From Frankia sp. QA3 (GTDB lineage: Bacteria > Actinomycetota > Actinomycetes > Frankiales > Frankiaceae): DNA of 64,000 nucleotides. Each line of letters starts with the position of its first letter. The first letter of the stretch is position 1. Both the position numbers and the translations under genes were made by a program. The stretch lies in contig NZ_CM001489.1 of NCBI RefSeq assembly GCF_000262465.1, positions 3,763,718-3,827,717 on the forward strand, written 5' to 3'. Below the pieces are notes generated by a model. It saw only the letters and a list, made by a program, of their open reading frames with translations. It made no database searches and was not told the DNA's origin. This document shows, one piece after another, positions 30,101 to 38,107 of this stretch.

Positions 30101-31375
30101 GTAGCCGAAGGTCACCCCGTCGAGCTCGATCAGCCCGCGGGCGGTGCCGAGGACGGTGGCGTCCGGCGGGTCTGTGATCGCCGGGTGGGAGTCGATGATC
30201 TCGAAGATGCGCACCATGCTGGCCTTGGCCTGCTGGCCGACGGTGAGCAGCCCGGCGAGCGTGCGCGTCGGGCCGATGAGCGCGCCGAGGTAGGTGCTGA
30301 AGGCGAGGAAGGTGCCGAGGGTGATCCGGTCGGTGAGCGCCAGCCAGCCGCCGAGCGCCAGCACGGCGACCTGCCCGAGCGCGGGCACGGCCTGCATCGC
30401 CGCGCCGAACCGGCTGGTGATCCGCACGGCTCGCATCCGCAGCGCGAACAGCGTCCGGGCGTGCCCGGCGAGCCGGTCGAGCTCCCGCGACTCCTGCCCG
30501 AAGCCCTTGACCACCCGGACGCCGGCGACCGCCTCCTCGACGGCCCCCGCGACCTCGCCGGCCTGCTGCTGGGCCGCCCAGGTGGCGGGGAACACGGTGC
30601 GCCGCGCCCGGAAGCCGAGCAGGAACAGCGCCGGCCCCATCGCGAGGGCGATGAGGGTCAGCAGCGGCGACAGCCACGCCATCGCGATCAGCGACGCCAC
30701 GAACAGCACCAGGTTGCCGACGATCATCGGCAGGTAGGACAGCAGCCCCTGGATGGCGCCGACGTCCGAGATCGCCCGGCTGACCACCTGGCCCGTGGAG
30801 ACCTGGTCCTGCCGGACGCCGTCGAGCCGCTCGATGGTGCTGAAGACCTCGTCGCGCAGGTCGTACTGGACGTTCAGCGACAGCCGGCCGCCCACATAGC
30901 GCCGCACGAACGCGGCGGCGAAGATGACCACGCCCGCGGCGAGCAGCACGATCAGGTACGGGGTCAGCGAGTGCCGGTGGGTGACGACGACGTTGTCGAT
31001 GACCTGCCGCTCGACCAGCGGGACGGCGGCGGTGACGAGCGTGCCGAGCAGCGCCGCGCCGAACGCGAGGATCACGTCGCGGCGGTAGACCATCACCTGC
31101 CGGCCGAGCCGGCGCAGCCAGCGGTCCGGCTGGTCGCGCTGCGGGGTGTCCGCGGTGACCGGGCTCCCGCTCGTCGCCGGGGGCGGGTTCTTCGCTGCCG
31201 GGGCGCGGCGACGGCTCTGGCGCGGAAGCTTCGATCCCTGCGGTTGCGGCGGATCGGCAGCGGGGTGCGCGGAGCGAGACGCCTCGCCGGCGAGGCGGGG
31301 CGTCTCGGCTGAAGATGCTTCGGGGCTCGCGGTGGACCTCCAGGTCAGCAGGTTCCGACGGATCCGGCCGGGCAC
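27131..31375 (-). CDS. Fused two-module ABC exporter (TMD-NBD-TMD-NBD)
   Basis: About 1,414 residues with two complete type IV ABC exporter halves in one chain. Module 1: six-helix membrane domain, then NBD1 with Walker A GTSGSGKST, signature LSGGQRQR and Walker B LLLDDATSAID. A Gly/Pro-rich linker of about 110 residues follows. Module 2: membrane domain, then NBD2 with GETGAGKST, LSAGQRQLL and LLFDEATAALD. The catalytic Glu is Asp in NBD1, and the signature of NBD2 is non-canonical; together these build one degenerate ATP site, as in heterodimeric exporters of the TM287/288 type. The C-terminus has repeated TEPTGAEP units. The start is uncertain: GTG 31375 is chosen because promoter-like sequence lies near 31480-31510; GTG 31576 is possible. 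Substrate is unknown. Confidence 0.88.
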   Translation of the reverse strand: MPGRIRRNLLTWRSTASPEASSAETPRLAGEASRSAHPAADPPQPQGSKLPRQSRRRAPAAKNPPPATSGSPVTADTPQRDQPDRWLRRLGRQVMVYRRDVILAFGAALLGTLVTAAVPLVERQVIDNVVVTHRHSLTPYLIVLLAAGVVIFAAAFVRRYVGGRLSLNVQYDLRDEVFSTIERLDGVRQDQVSTGQVVSRAISDVGAIQGLLSYLPMIVGNLVLFVASLIAMAWLSPLLTLIALAMGPALFLLGFRARRTVFPATWAAQQQAGEVAGAVEEAVAGVRVVKGFGQESRELDRLAGHARTLFALRMRAVRITSRFGAAMQAVPALGQVAVLALGGWLALTDRITLGTFLAFSTYLGALIGPTRTLAGLLTVGQQAKASMVRIFEIIDSHPAITDPPDATVLGTARGLIELDGVTFGYQPSRPVLCDISLRISPGETVALVGTSGSGKSTISQLLPRFYDPQAGTVRLDGHDVRTLTLASLRAQIGVVFEDSFLFSDTVRSNISYGRPDATEDQIVEAARAAQADGFIRDLPSGYDTVVGEQGLTLSGGQRQRVALARALLSDPRVLLLDDATSAIDARIEAEIHATLREVMRGRTTLLIAHRRSTLRLADRIAVLDAGRIVDVGTEDELAARSPLFRRLLAGPGDTLAEEPEQAEQAQADGPQPGTPPSPVAAGDGRTQDGVPGMVSAAGGGRTFTGVGGGRALGGSPSGRAFGGGPSGRAFGGGGAFGDMPATPELLARVDALPPAQDDPRVDQAAAAAPDPDFTLRRLLSWVRVPLVVGLLLVALDAVAGLTVPALVRHAVDAGVSAQARDVLFATAGVAFAVTLADWLIQVWQTRVTGRMGERLLYVLRVKTFAQLQRLGLDYYERELAGRIMTRMTTDVDALSTFLQTGLVTAIVSLLSFFGVLIALLLLDAQLALVVIAVLPVLIGVTVVFRRRSSAAYTESRERVSAVNASLQENLTGLRVAQAFGREQVNQERFRGLADSYRRSRMRAQRMIALYFPFVEFLSRIAGALVLGIGAHLAVHGSLSAGALLAFLLYVNLFFSPVQQLSQVFDGYQQAMVGLRRLSDLLRTPTSTPPAAHPRPVGRLSGEVVLDDVHFAYNVAGAAAGTGGAAGEGGAAGEGGTQRAAGNAVDGVSLRIAPGETVAFVGETGAGKSTVVKLIARYYDVTGGAIRIDGVDLREFDLSAYRRRLGVVPQEPFVFSGSIRDAIAYARPDAADDEVRAAARAVGADTFIDALPDGYDHPVGERGRGLSAGQRQLLALARAELADPDILLFDEATAALDLATEAAVTAAAEAVTTRRTTIVIAHRLTTAARADRVVVMADGRVAEQGTHAELVHAGGPYARLWAAFTADTEPTDTEPTGAEPTDTEPTGAEPGPPVTELPVAEAPEVSGIADHSVMS

Positions 31376-31787
31376 GGGCGCAGGCGGCGGTACCGGGCCT
31401 GCGGGCCGCGGGCGGCGCGGGGCGCATCTGCGCCGACCGCCACCACCCGCCCCGACCGTACGTCGCGCGGCACCCGATCGCGGCCAGCTATGTCTATCAG
31501 CGAAACATCCCCGGAACCCGGTTGATGCCCGGACCGGTCCGGTCCCGGACCACACCCCGCCCCGGACCCGGGTCACGCACCGCCTCGGGCCTGCCCCGCG
31601 CCATCACTCTCCGGACGGCCTCGCCATCACTCTCCGGGCGGTCCCGCCACCACCCTCCGGACGGCCCCGCCGCCGCCCGGGCTGCCGCCGCCCGCCCGGT
31701 CCGACCCACCCCTCCGACCACTTCCCCGCAGCGCCTGGTAGAGTTCTCCATGTCGACGCGGGAACATCACGGGAACGCGAAGGCAAC

Positions 31788-31860
31788 GCGCCGTTAGCTC
31801 AATTGGCAGAGCAGCGGACTCTTAATCCGCGGGTTCGGGGTTCAAGTCCCTGACGGCGCA
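31788..31860 (+). tRNA. tRNA-Lys (CTT anticodon)
   Basis: Acceptor GCGCCGT (31788-31794) pairs with ACGGCGC (31853-31859), discriminator A at 31860, anticodon CTT at 31821-31823, T-loop GGTTCAAGTCC present. CCA is not encoded. The tRNA borders an accessory region and is a likely integration site. Confidence 0.95.
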
Positions 31861-32054
31861 CCCGTTTCTACCAGGTCATATGACTCTCGGTGGCCCCTAA
31901 GAAGTGATCTCTGTACCCACTGCTGCACCCTGGTCCAGTTTGCCTTGACGGCAGACGCCCCGGCCACCGCAAGGTACACAGCAGTCCGGGGCGCCAGCGG
32001 TTCGTTTGGGTACACGGTCAGCCCGCGAGTTCCTCTCTGTCGTCCTTGCGGTCC

Positions 32055-32162
32055 GCGGGAGAACATCGTCTTGCCGAAGGCGAGTTCCATCCCGCCCTTC
32101 GGGTCGCACACCCACAGCTCCACCAGGCCAGCGCGCACCGCCGGGCCCGCCATGACCCGACG
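32055..32162 (-). pseudogene. Fragment of FtsK/TraB-type DNA translocase
   Basis: About 36 codons read MAGPAVRAGLVELWVCDPKGG and continue MELAFGKTMFSR. The run LWVxDPKGGMELA is the Walker-B-side signature of the FtsK/SpoIIIE-like transfer proteins (TraSA/TraB) of actinomycete integrative and conjugative elements. No Walker A or translocase core accompanies it, and the sequence loses resemblance on both sides, so it is a remnant. It abuts the start of the XRE regulator at 32152. Confidence 0.55.
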
Positions 32163-33594
32163 ACGCCCGCTCCCCACCGCCCCTGCGGGCCTCTGGGACC
32201 GGCCCGACATGGCCGCCGCTCTCGCCGAGCGCGACATGCAGGCAATCCTGACGATCTACAAGCGGTGGACCGGCGCATCCCAACCTCAGATCGCCACCAT
32301 GACCGGCGTCCCGCAGCCGACGATCAGCCTCATTCTCAACGGCAAGCGGCAGATCACCAGCTTGGAGACCTTCGAGAAGTTCGCCGAGGGACTCGACATC
32401 CCCCGCGAACGTCTCGGGTTGGCCAGCGCCGATCCCGCCGGTCCGCTGCCCGCCTGCGGTGAGCAACTCCGCCTGCTTCCCGACGTTCCCGCCGCCCGGC
32501 CCCGGACCGTCGGTACCGGCGTGGATGTGCTCGTCCGGTTGTGGCGCGCCGACCAGGACCAGCCGGAGCAGGCAGGGGCCGCGTCCGTCGACCCGACCCT
32601 GTGGACCGAAACGGCGCTTGACTGGCTCCTGCACTCCACGGACCGGACCACCCGGGAACCGTCGACGGGCCGCCGGGTCGGCCTGGCCGACGTGGAGGCG
32701 TTGCAGACCACCACCGCCATGTTCGCCGACCTGGACAACCGGTACGGCGGTGGGCACGCCCGCGGGGCGTTCGTGGCGTTCCTGTCCACCGACGTCGAGG
32801 CGATGATGCGCGGCCGGTACAGCGCCGAGGTCGGCCCCCGGCTGTTCTCCGCAGTCGCCGAGGCACTGTTGCTCGCCGCGTGGATGGCCTACGACGCCGG
32901 CTTGCACGGCCTGGCCCAGCGGTACTTCGTCCCCGCGCTGCACGTCGCGCAGACCGGCGGGGATCGGATGCTGGCCGGAAGCGTGCTGTCCGCCATGAGC
33001 CACCAGGCGTCGTTCCTCGGCGAGTACCGGCACGCGGCGAACCTCGCGCGTGCCTCCGCGACCGGCACCGCCGGAGTGGCCACGCCGACGCTGACCGCGC
33101 AGTTCCACGCGATGGAAGCCCGCGCACACGCCCGGCTCGGCGACGCCGCCGCCTGCGACTCCGCTCTGAGCGCCGCGGAGCGCGAGTTCGGCCGCCGCAA
33201 CCCCGTCGACGACCCGGCGCGGATCGGCTACTTCGACGAGGCCGAACTGTCCGCCGAGTTCGGCCACTGCTTGCGCGATCTGGGCCGCGCCGCCGGAGCC
33301 CGCACCTGGGCCGGCCGGTCCGTCGGAGCCAACGCGGACGGCGCATTCCCCCGCAGTGACTTCTTCGCCGCCATGGTCCTCGCCGACGCCCACCTGGACC
33401 ACGACGACCCCGAACCCGCCTGCCGGGTCGCGTTGCAGGCCCTCGCGATCGGCGACCAGTTGAAATCCGCCCGCTGCGCCGCCTACGTGCAGGAGTTCCG
33501 CACCCGGTTGACCAAGCTTGGGAACAGCACGATCGCCCGGGAGTTCAACCAGCAGGCCGCCGCCCACCGGTTGTGGACCCCCGCCGCCGCATAG
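32152..33594 (+). CDS. XRE-family regulator with TPR-like C-terminus
   Basis: 480 residues. HTH at about residues 22-85: MQAILTIYKRWTGASQPQIATMTGVPQPTISLILNGKRQITSLETFEKFAEGL. The rest is a long alpha-helical region with repeated Ala-rich helix pairs typical of TPR arrays (about 200-470). Such XRE-TPR proteins are common in actinomycetes, often inside integrative elements, where they respond to peptides or signals. ATG 32152 is the first start before the HTH; the preceding bases belong to the TraB-like scrap on the other strand, suggesting a recombination join. It converges with a shortened phosphotransferase gene. Confidence 0.75.
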   Translation: MTRRRPLPTAPAGLWDRPDMAAALAERDMQAILTIYKRWTGASQPQIATMTGVPQPTISLILNGKRQITSLETFEKFAEGLDIPRERLGLASADPAGPLPACGEQLRLLPDVPAARPRTVGTGVDVLVRLWRADQDQPEQAGAASVDPTLWTETALDWLLHSTDRTTREPSTGRRVGLADVEALQTTTAMFADLDNRYGGGHARGAFVAFLSTDVEAMMRGRYSAEVGPRLFSAVAEALLLAAWMAYDAGLHGLAQRYFVPALHVAQTGGDRMLAGSVLSAMSHQASFLGEYRHAANLARASATGTAGVATPTLTAQFHAMEARAHARLGDAAACDSALSAAEREFGRRNPVDDPARIGYFDEAELSAEFGHCLRDLGRAAGARTWAGRSVGANADGAFPRSDFFAAMVLADAHLDHDDPEPACRVALQALAIGDQLKSARCAAYVQEFRTRLTKLGNSTIAREFNQQAAAHRLWTPAAA

Positions 33595-33607
33595 CCCCTG
33601 GTTTCGA

Positions 33608-34186
33608 TCAGAACGGCGCCCAGTCCCGCCGGCTGCTCCCGGTCCGCGCCTGCATCCGTTTGGTGAACTCGGCCGCCGTGGCATCGTCCTGGCCGACGTT
33701 CTGCGCCATCCACGCGACCATTGCTGTCTCACGGACGTCACGCAACACCGGATAACCCTCCCAGGCCATCACGTCGAAGCCGCAGCCGTCGACGAACGCC
33801 GTGTACTCCTCCGCGGTGTGCCAGCCGTACAGGTCGAAGTAGATGGCGGTCAGAATCAGATCCCATTCCCGCGGCCCGGTCGCAAACCCGTCCAGGTCGA
33901 TCAGCACCGGCCGGCCGGCATCGTCGTGGAGCAGGTTCCCGACATTGGCATCCCCATGAATCGGACCGGCGGGCAGTACGAACCGCAGCCGCCCATAAGT
34001 AGCGTCGAGGCGGTCGATCCGGTCGAGAAGGAAAACCCTGTCCGCGTCATCGAGATGACCGGAGTCAAGCAAGCGCCGCCGCGATCGGTCGAACGGAGAG
34101 AACGCTGGCAGCCCCAGCCCGGCCGGAGGATTCAGGGCGGCGAGTGGACCGGACTGCCGGTAACCCCGACAAGGATGGTTCACCAT
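33608..34186 (-). CDS. Truncated aminoglycoside phosphotransferase-like protein
   Basis: 192 residues corresponding to the C-terminal lobe of the APH/choline-kinase family: IHGDANVGNLL (catalytic Asp and Asn) and VLIDLDGFATGPREWDL (metal Asp). The N-terminal ATP-binding lobe of about 100 residues is missing and the first 25 residues are unlike the family. An AGGAGG six bases before ATG 34186 suggests it may still be translated. Without the nucleotide-binding lobe, kinase activity is doubtful. Decay after recombination is the simplest reading. Confidence 0.6.
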   Translation of the reverse strand: MVNHPCRGYRQSGPLAALNPPAGLGLPAFSPFDRSRRRLLDSGHLDDADRVFLLDRIDRLDATYGRLRFVLPAGPIHGDANVGNLLHDDAGRPVLIDLDGFATGPREWDLILTAIYFDLYGWHTAEEYTAFVDGCGFDVMAWEGYPVLRDVRETAMVAWMAQNVGQDDATAAEFTKRMQARTGSSRRDWAPF

Positions 34187-34304
34187 GGGGGCACCTCCTG
34201 CGCCATGGAGGCGAGGGCAACCCAGCCTGGGCGCCCCTGGGCCTGATCGCTCACGTGCTGCTCGACCCGGAGGACGGAGGGCGGAGGACGGGGATTCTCG
34301 GTCG

Positions 34305-34889
34305 TCAGGGGAGCTGTCTGCTCATGAACAGGGCCCGTTCACCAGCCGATTCGGTGCCTTCATAGAGCAGGATGTCGAGGCCACAGAAAGTGAATCCCAT
34401 GCGGAGATAGGCCCGGATCGCAGGGGCGTTGATGTTGGTGACTTCGAGCCAGACATGGCCCGCCCCGCACTCCCGCGCGAAGTCGAATGCATGGTTCATC
34501 AGGGTGCGGCCGACCCCTCGCCGGCGATGGTCAGGGGATACCTCGATGTCGCAGATGGTGAGGCGCGAATTCCAGGGATCGAAGGAGGCCTCGACGAACC
34601 CGCACAGTTCTTCTCCGGCGCAGGCGACGATCGTCCGGATCAGCGCGGGATCGTCGCCCTCCTGTTCTTCGTCAGCGTCCTCCACCGGAAATACCTTGTG
34701 GATTGGGGGGGCCACCGGTTTCTCGCAGATCGAAAATCCCTCGCCGGTCGCCGTCACCTCGAAGACGGAGTTCGAGGTGAAAGATCCGTCGATGGTCGCG
34801 ATGATCTCATCGTCCTCGGGGCGTGCCAGGCGGTAGCGGAGGGGCTCGGCCCCGCCGAGCACCTCCTCGCCGCCCGCAGTCGTGATCAT
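34305..34889 (-). CDS. GNAT acetyltransferase, streptothricin acetyltransferase-like
   Basis: 194 residues. The N-terminal half (IDGSFTSNSVFEVTATGEGFSICEKPVAPPIHKVFPV) resembles streptothricin acetyltransferases (Sat/SatA), which inactivate streptothricin by acetylating its beta-lysine. The GNAT core follows: CDIEVSPDHRRRGVGRTLMNHAF with the acetyl-CoA loop, then LEVTNINAPAIRAYLRMGFTFCG. The ATG at 34889 is taken; a GTG at 34907 would add six residues. Base composition is less GC-rich than its neighbours, in keeping with transfer. Substrate assignment is by resemblance only. Confidence 0.7.
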   Translation of the reverse strand: MITTAGGEEVLGGAEPLRYRLARPEDDEIIATIDGSFTSNSVFEVTATGEGFSICEKPVAPPIHKVFPVEDADEEQEGDDPALIRTIVACAGEELCGFVEASFDPWNSRLTICDIEVSPDHRRRGVGRTLMNHAFDFARECGAGHVWLEVTNINAPAIRAYLRMGFTFCGLDILLYEGTESAGERALFMSRQLP

Positions 34890-34893
34890 ATTT

Positions 34894-35460
34894 TCACCAT
34901 ACGACACGACGCACGCTGGTCACCGACAGATCGACGGCCTGGACATTGTTCAGCGACCACAGGTTGCCTCCTCGAATTCGAGGTCGAGCAGTTAACGTGA
35001 TGCCAGCCCGCCGGCCAGGCCCTGCAAGATGGCGTCCGTTTCGGGCGAGGTGTTCGAAAAGGATGGCCGCGGCGCGGTGACGCGCCAGCCAGAACTGGTC
35101 GAGATCGTCCCGGAAAAAGCCGGGTCGGCTATCGACAGGGGATCTAGCGAGGTCGCCCTCGAGGTAGAAAGCGATCAGTATACGCGCTACTTCCATCCAA
35201 TCGTTTTCGCCTGTCCCCGTGTGGGGGTAGAACGCCACGCGGCCGAGCTCGTCGGCGATCAGGAACGGATCGGGGGGACGGAAGTCGATGACTGCGGTCA
35301 ACCGCTCATGCTCGTAGCGAACGCTCACCAGGCTGTAGTCACCGTGCAGGACCTGCACGCAAGTCCGGTCAGTCAGCGAGCAGACGTGGGATTCGATCGA
35401 CCAGGCCTCGCCGCTGCGCCACGTGCCCAGCGGAAGGCCGGCCATCACAATCATGATCAT
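34894..35460 (-). pseudogene. Remnant of a second phosphotransferase
   Basis: About 188 codons from an ATG at 35460. VLHGDYSLVSVRYEHERLTAVIDFRPPDPFLIADELGRVAFY carries the Brenner HGD motif and the IDF metal site of APH-type kinases, but the ATP-binding lobe is absent and the last 40 codons are unrelated low-complexity sequence. Base composition is lower in GC. Together with the gene at 33608 this makes two N-terminally clipped phosphotransferases flanking the Sat-like gene. Confidence 0.5.
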
Positions 35461-35661
35461 CGCGCCGGAGGTGACCGCCGCATCGCGCCCAGCGCGGATC
35501 CGCCGCGCGGGCGTACCGCGAGCCGGGTGGGACTGCGGATTGATGGGCGATCCCGGCGCGGAGGTTCCTCGATCACTTCCCCGGCTCGTCCATCCGCATC
35601 GCCGACCCCGACCTGCACAAGGCGCCCTCGTACGGCGGCCCGGACGCCGGGGTAAGCCAGC

Positions 35662-35758
35662 TTCTGACACCGCAGCTATGTGCGGACTACCATCCGTGCT
35701 GGTGACGATACCGTAGCGTACTGGCTGCCGTTGCCCGTTTCTGACACCGCGGCTATGT
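35662..35758 (+). repeat. 20-bp direct repeat pair upstream of KstD-like gene
   Basis: TTCTGACACCGCAGCTATGT at 35662-35681 recurs at 35739-35758 with one mismatch, 77 bp apart, in the 445-bp non-coding stretch 35461-35905. It may be a duplicated operator or promoter piece, or a scar of recombination. Between 35565 and 35650 a short frame (RFLDHFPGSSIRIADPDLHK) looks coding-like but has no start and I do not recognise it. Confidence 0.45.
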
Positions 35759-35905
35759 TCAGGATGCTCTATTCCTCTCCCCCGACGCCGGGTGTACGCC
35801 GCCGTCGGGCCCGGGTTGCGGACCGCGAGGCCCCCCGTGCCCCGGGGCGGCGACGATGCCGCCGTACGAGGACCCTGACGCGCAGCCGCGATGACGAGGA
35901 GCCAG

Positions 35906-37543
35906 ATGGACGCGACCCCCACCTCATGGGACGAGACCACCGATGTCGTGGTGGTGGGCACCGGCGCTGCCGGGCTCACCGCGGCGGTCCGCGCCGCCGA
36001 CGCCGGCGCGCGCGTGCTGGTGTTAGAGAAGACCGCCGTCGTCGGCGGCAGCACTTCGGTCTCGGCGGGGATCGTGTGGGTGCCCCTGAACTCCCACCAG
36101 GCCGAGTTCGGCATCTCCGACACCCGCGAGGATGCGCTCGCCTACATCCGCCGGCTGTCCGGCCGGGTGGCCGACCCCGAGCTGCTCGAGCTGTGCGTGG
36201 ACCGTGGCGCCGAGATGCTCGAGTACATCGAGACGCACACCCCGCTGAAGATGACGACCATGGCGAAGTACCCAGACTACTACGCCGCCTACGACATCCC
36301 GGGGAAGAAGTACGGCGGGCGCTCGTGCGAGCCGCTCCCCTTCCCGGTGGGCGAGCTGCTCCCGGACTGGGCCGACCGCATCCAGACCAAGGTGGCCGTG
36401 CGCGGTCAGGTGGCCCGGAACATGCTCGCCGAGGACATCGGGCAGCTCGAGCGCACCCCGGAGGAGCTGGAGCGGCGCAACCGCGAGGACATCCGCACGA
36501 AGGGCAGCGCCATCGTCGCGGGCCTGCTTCGCGGAGTCCTCGACCGTGGCATCGAGGTGCGCATCCAGACCCGGGCCGAGCAGCTCCTCGGTGCGGACGG
36601 CGTCGTGCGCGGGATCCGGGTCACCGCCGCGGACGGCACGACCTCCACCATCGAGACCAGGCGCGGCGTCGTGCTCGCCAGCGGCGGGTTCGAGTGGAAC
36701 CGCGAGCTCGTGTCCGCGTTCATCGGCTACGAGCTGTATCCGATCAGCCCCCAGCACGCCACTGGCGACGGGCAGATCATGGGCATGGAGGCCGGGGCGC
36801 TGCTCGGCAACATGCACTCCTTCTGGGGTTCCGGCGCGATGCTGGACCCGACCGACCTCACCCTCGGCGTCCCGCTCCCGACCTTCGACGACGCCCGCGC
36901 GGCAGGCGGCACCATCATCGTGAACTCCCACGGCGACCGGTTCGTCAACGAGGCCCAGCCGTACCACGACTTCGCCCACGCCTTCGGCGAGTTCGACGCG
37001 ACGACCATCGACTTCCCGAACGAGATCGCGTGGATGGTCTTCGACGACGGCCTGCGCTCGCGCAAGCAGATCCTGTCGTTCAAGCCCGGCGACCCCGTCC
37101 CCGACTGGGTCGCGACCGGCGAGACCATCGCCGAACTCGCCGAGAAACTGGGCATCGACCCGGCGCACCTCGAGGAAACCGTCGCCGAGTTCAACAAGCA
37201 CGCGGCCGACGGCGTCGACCCGCACTTCGACCGACCGCGCGGCATGACCGGAGCCAAGATCCGTCCCGTCGACCGCGGCCCGTACTACGCCGTGCGCATC
37301 TACCCCGGGACCCTCGGCACCAACGGCGGCCTGCGCACGGACGTCAACGGTCAGGTCCGGCGTGCGCGCGGCGGGGTCATCGAGGGCCTGTACGCGGCGG
37401 GCAACGCCGCGGCCAGCCCGCTCGGCTGGGGCTACCCCGGGGGCGGCACCACGCTGTGGACCGGCATGACCATGGGCTACGTGGCCGGCGAGCAGGTTGC
37501 CCGCAGCCGGGCAGCCGAAGAGGTCGGCGCCGTCACGGCCTGA
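35906..37543 (+). CDS. KstD-like FAD-dependent dehydrogenase
   Basis: 545 residues of the FAD_binding_2 family that includes 3-ketosteroid-delta1-dehydrogenase and fumarate reductase flavoproteins. N-terminal Rossmann motif [29 protein letters not shown], then GGSTSVSAG. The C-terminal LYAAGNAAASPLGWGYPGGGTTLWTGMTMGYVAGEQ is the second FAD-contact region and closely resembles KstD enzymes, including the YPG segment near the active-site Tyr. ATG 35906 has GAGGAG five bases upstream, better than ATG 35891. A ketosteroid-isomerase-like gene converges from the other side, supporting a steroid-type substrate, but this is inference. Confidence 0.82.
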   Translation: MDATPTSWDETTDVVVVGTGAAGLTAAVRAADAGARVLVLEKTAVVGGSTSVSAGIVWVPLNSHQAEFGISDTREDALAYIRRLSGRVADPELLELCVDRGAEMLEYIETHTPLKMTTMAKYPDYYAAYDIPGKKYGGRSCEPLPFPVGELLPDWADRIQTKVAVRGQVARNMLAEDIGQLERTPEELERRNREDIRTKGSAIVAGLLRGVLDRGIEVRIQTRAEQLLGADGVVRGIRVTAADGTTSTIETRRGVVLASGGFEWNRELVSAFIGYELYPISPQHATGDGQIMGMEAGALLGNMHSFWGSGAMLDPTDLTLGVPLPTFDDARAAGGTIIVNSHGDRFVNEAQPYHDFAHAFGEFDATTIDFPNEIAWMVFDDGLRSRKQILSFKPGDPVPDWVATGETIAELAEKLGIDPAHLEETVAEFNKHAADGVDPHFDRPRGMTGAKIRPVDRGPYYAVRIYPGTLGTNGGLRTDVNGQVRRARGGVIEGLYAAGNAAASPLGWGYPGGGTTLWTGMTMGYVAGEQVARSRAAEEVGAVTA

Positions 37544-37603
37544 TCGACCGCGGTAGACGGCGAGGCCGGGTCCGCACCGCGGGCCCGGCCTCGCTCCGCG
37601 TCG

Positions 37604-38107
37604 TCAGCTCGTCGAAGGGTCGGAGCTCGTCGAAGGGTCGGAGCTCGTCGAAGGGTCGGAGCTCGTCGAAGGGTCGTTCATCGACTCGGCATCGAAGAAG
37701 GTGCGCAGACTGCGGATGAGACCCGCGTCGTCGAACACGAAGTGCGTGGTGACGATGTTCTCGACCCCGCCCCGGGCACCCGCGTCGATGACCGACAGCG
37801 TGGTGGCCACCGCCTCGTTGCCCACCACCGCGACGCGGTCGAGCCGGAACGTGACCGACCAGTCCGTGGGAATCCCCGCGGTGAAGAACCGGTGCAGGGC
37901 TTCGGCGCCGCGCGCGACGACGTAACCGGCCGGATCCTCCACGTGGCAGTCGTCGCTGAACAGCGCCTCGCGGCCCGCGACGTCGCCCGCCGCATAGCTG
38001 GCGTAGTACGCGGCGATGCGTTCGCGGACGTCCTCCGGACTGATGGTGGCCGGTACGGAGGAGACGAGCTTGGCCAGCAGCCGACCCGTGGATCCCTGGG
38101 CGGTCAT
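37604..38107 (-). CDS. SnoaL/ketosteroid isomerase-like protein
   Basis: 167 residues with the NTF2-like cone fold: ERIAAYYASYAAGDVAGREALFSDDCHVEDPAGYVVARGAEALHRFFTAG, then a beta-rich half ending in THFVFDDAGLIRSLRTFF. The DP pair after the Cys-His matches the placement seen in delta5-3-ketosteroid isomerases. The tail is four copies of DPSTSS encoded by an 18-bp repeat. Start at ATG 38107. It converges on the KstD-like gene, 60 bp between stops. Confidence 0.75.
   Translation of the reverse strand: MTAQGSTGRLLAKLVSSVPATISPEDVRERIAAYYASYAAGDVAGREALFSDDCHVEDPAGYVVARGAEALHRFFTAGIPTDWSVTFRLDRVAVVGNEAVATTLSVIDAGARGGVENIVTTHFVFDDAGLIRSLRTFFDAESMNDPSTSSDPSTSSDPSTSSDPSTS
37606..37677 (-). repeat. 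18-bp tandem repeat, four copies
   Basis: Four nearly identical AGCTCGTCGAAGGGTCGG units at the 3' end of the isomerase-like gene. They code in frame for DPSTSS and can vary in number without changing frame. Confidence 0.9.

Noticed and set aside
27146-31312. 1,388-codon frame opposite the ABC exporter
   Set aside because: Antisense shadow; the minus strand carries unmistakable ABC motifs throughout.
34894-36123. 409-residue minus-strand gene as one protein
   Set aside because: Only the part below 35460 has phosphotransferase character; the upstream part is low-complexity and crosses the KstD-like gene start.
36023-37225. 400-codon frame opposite the KstD-like gene
   Set aside because: Antisense shadow without domain; the flavoprotein motifs are on the plus strand.
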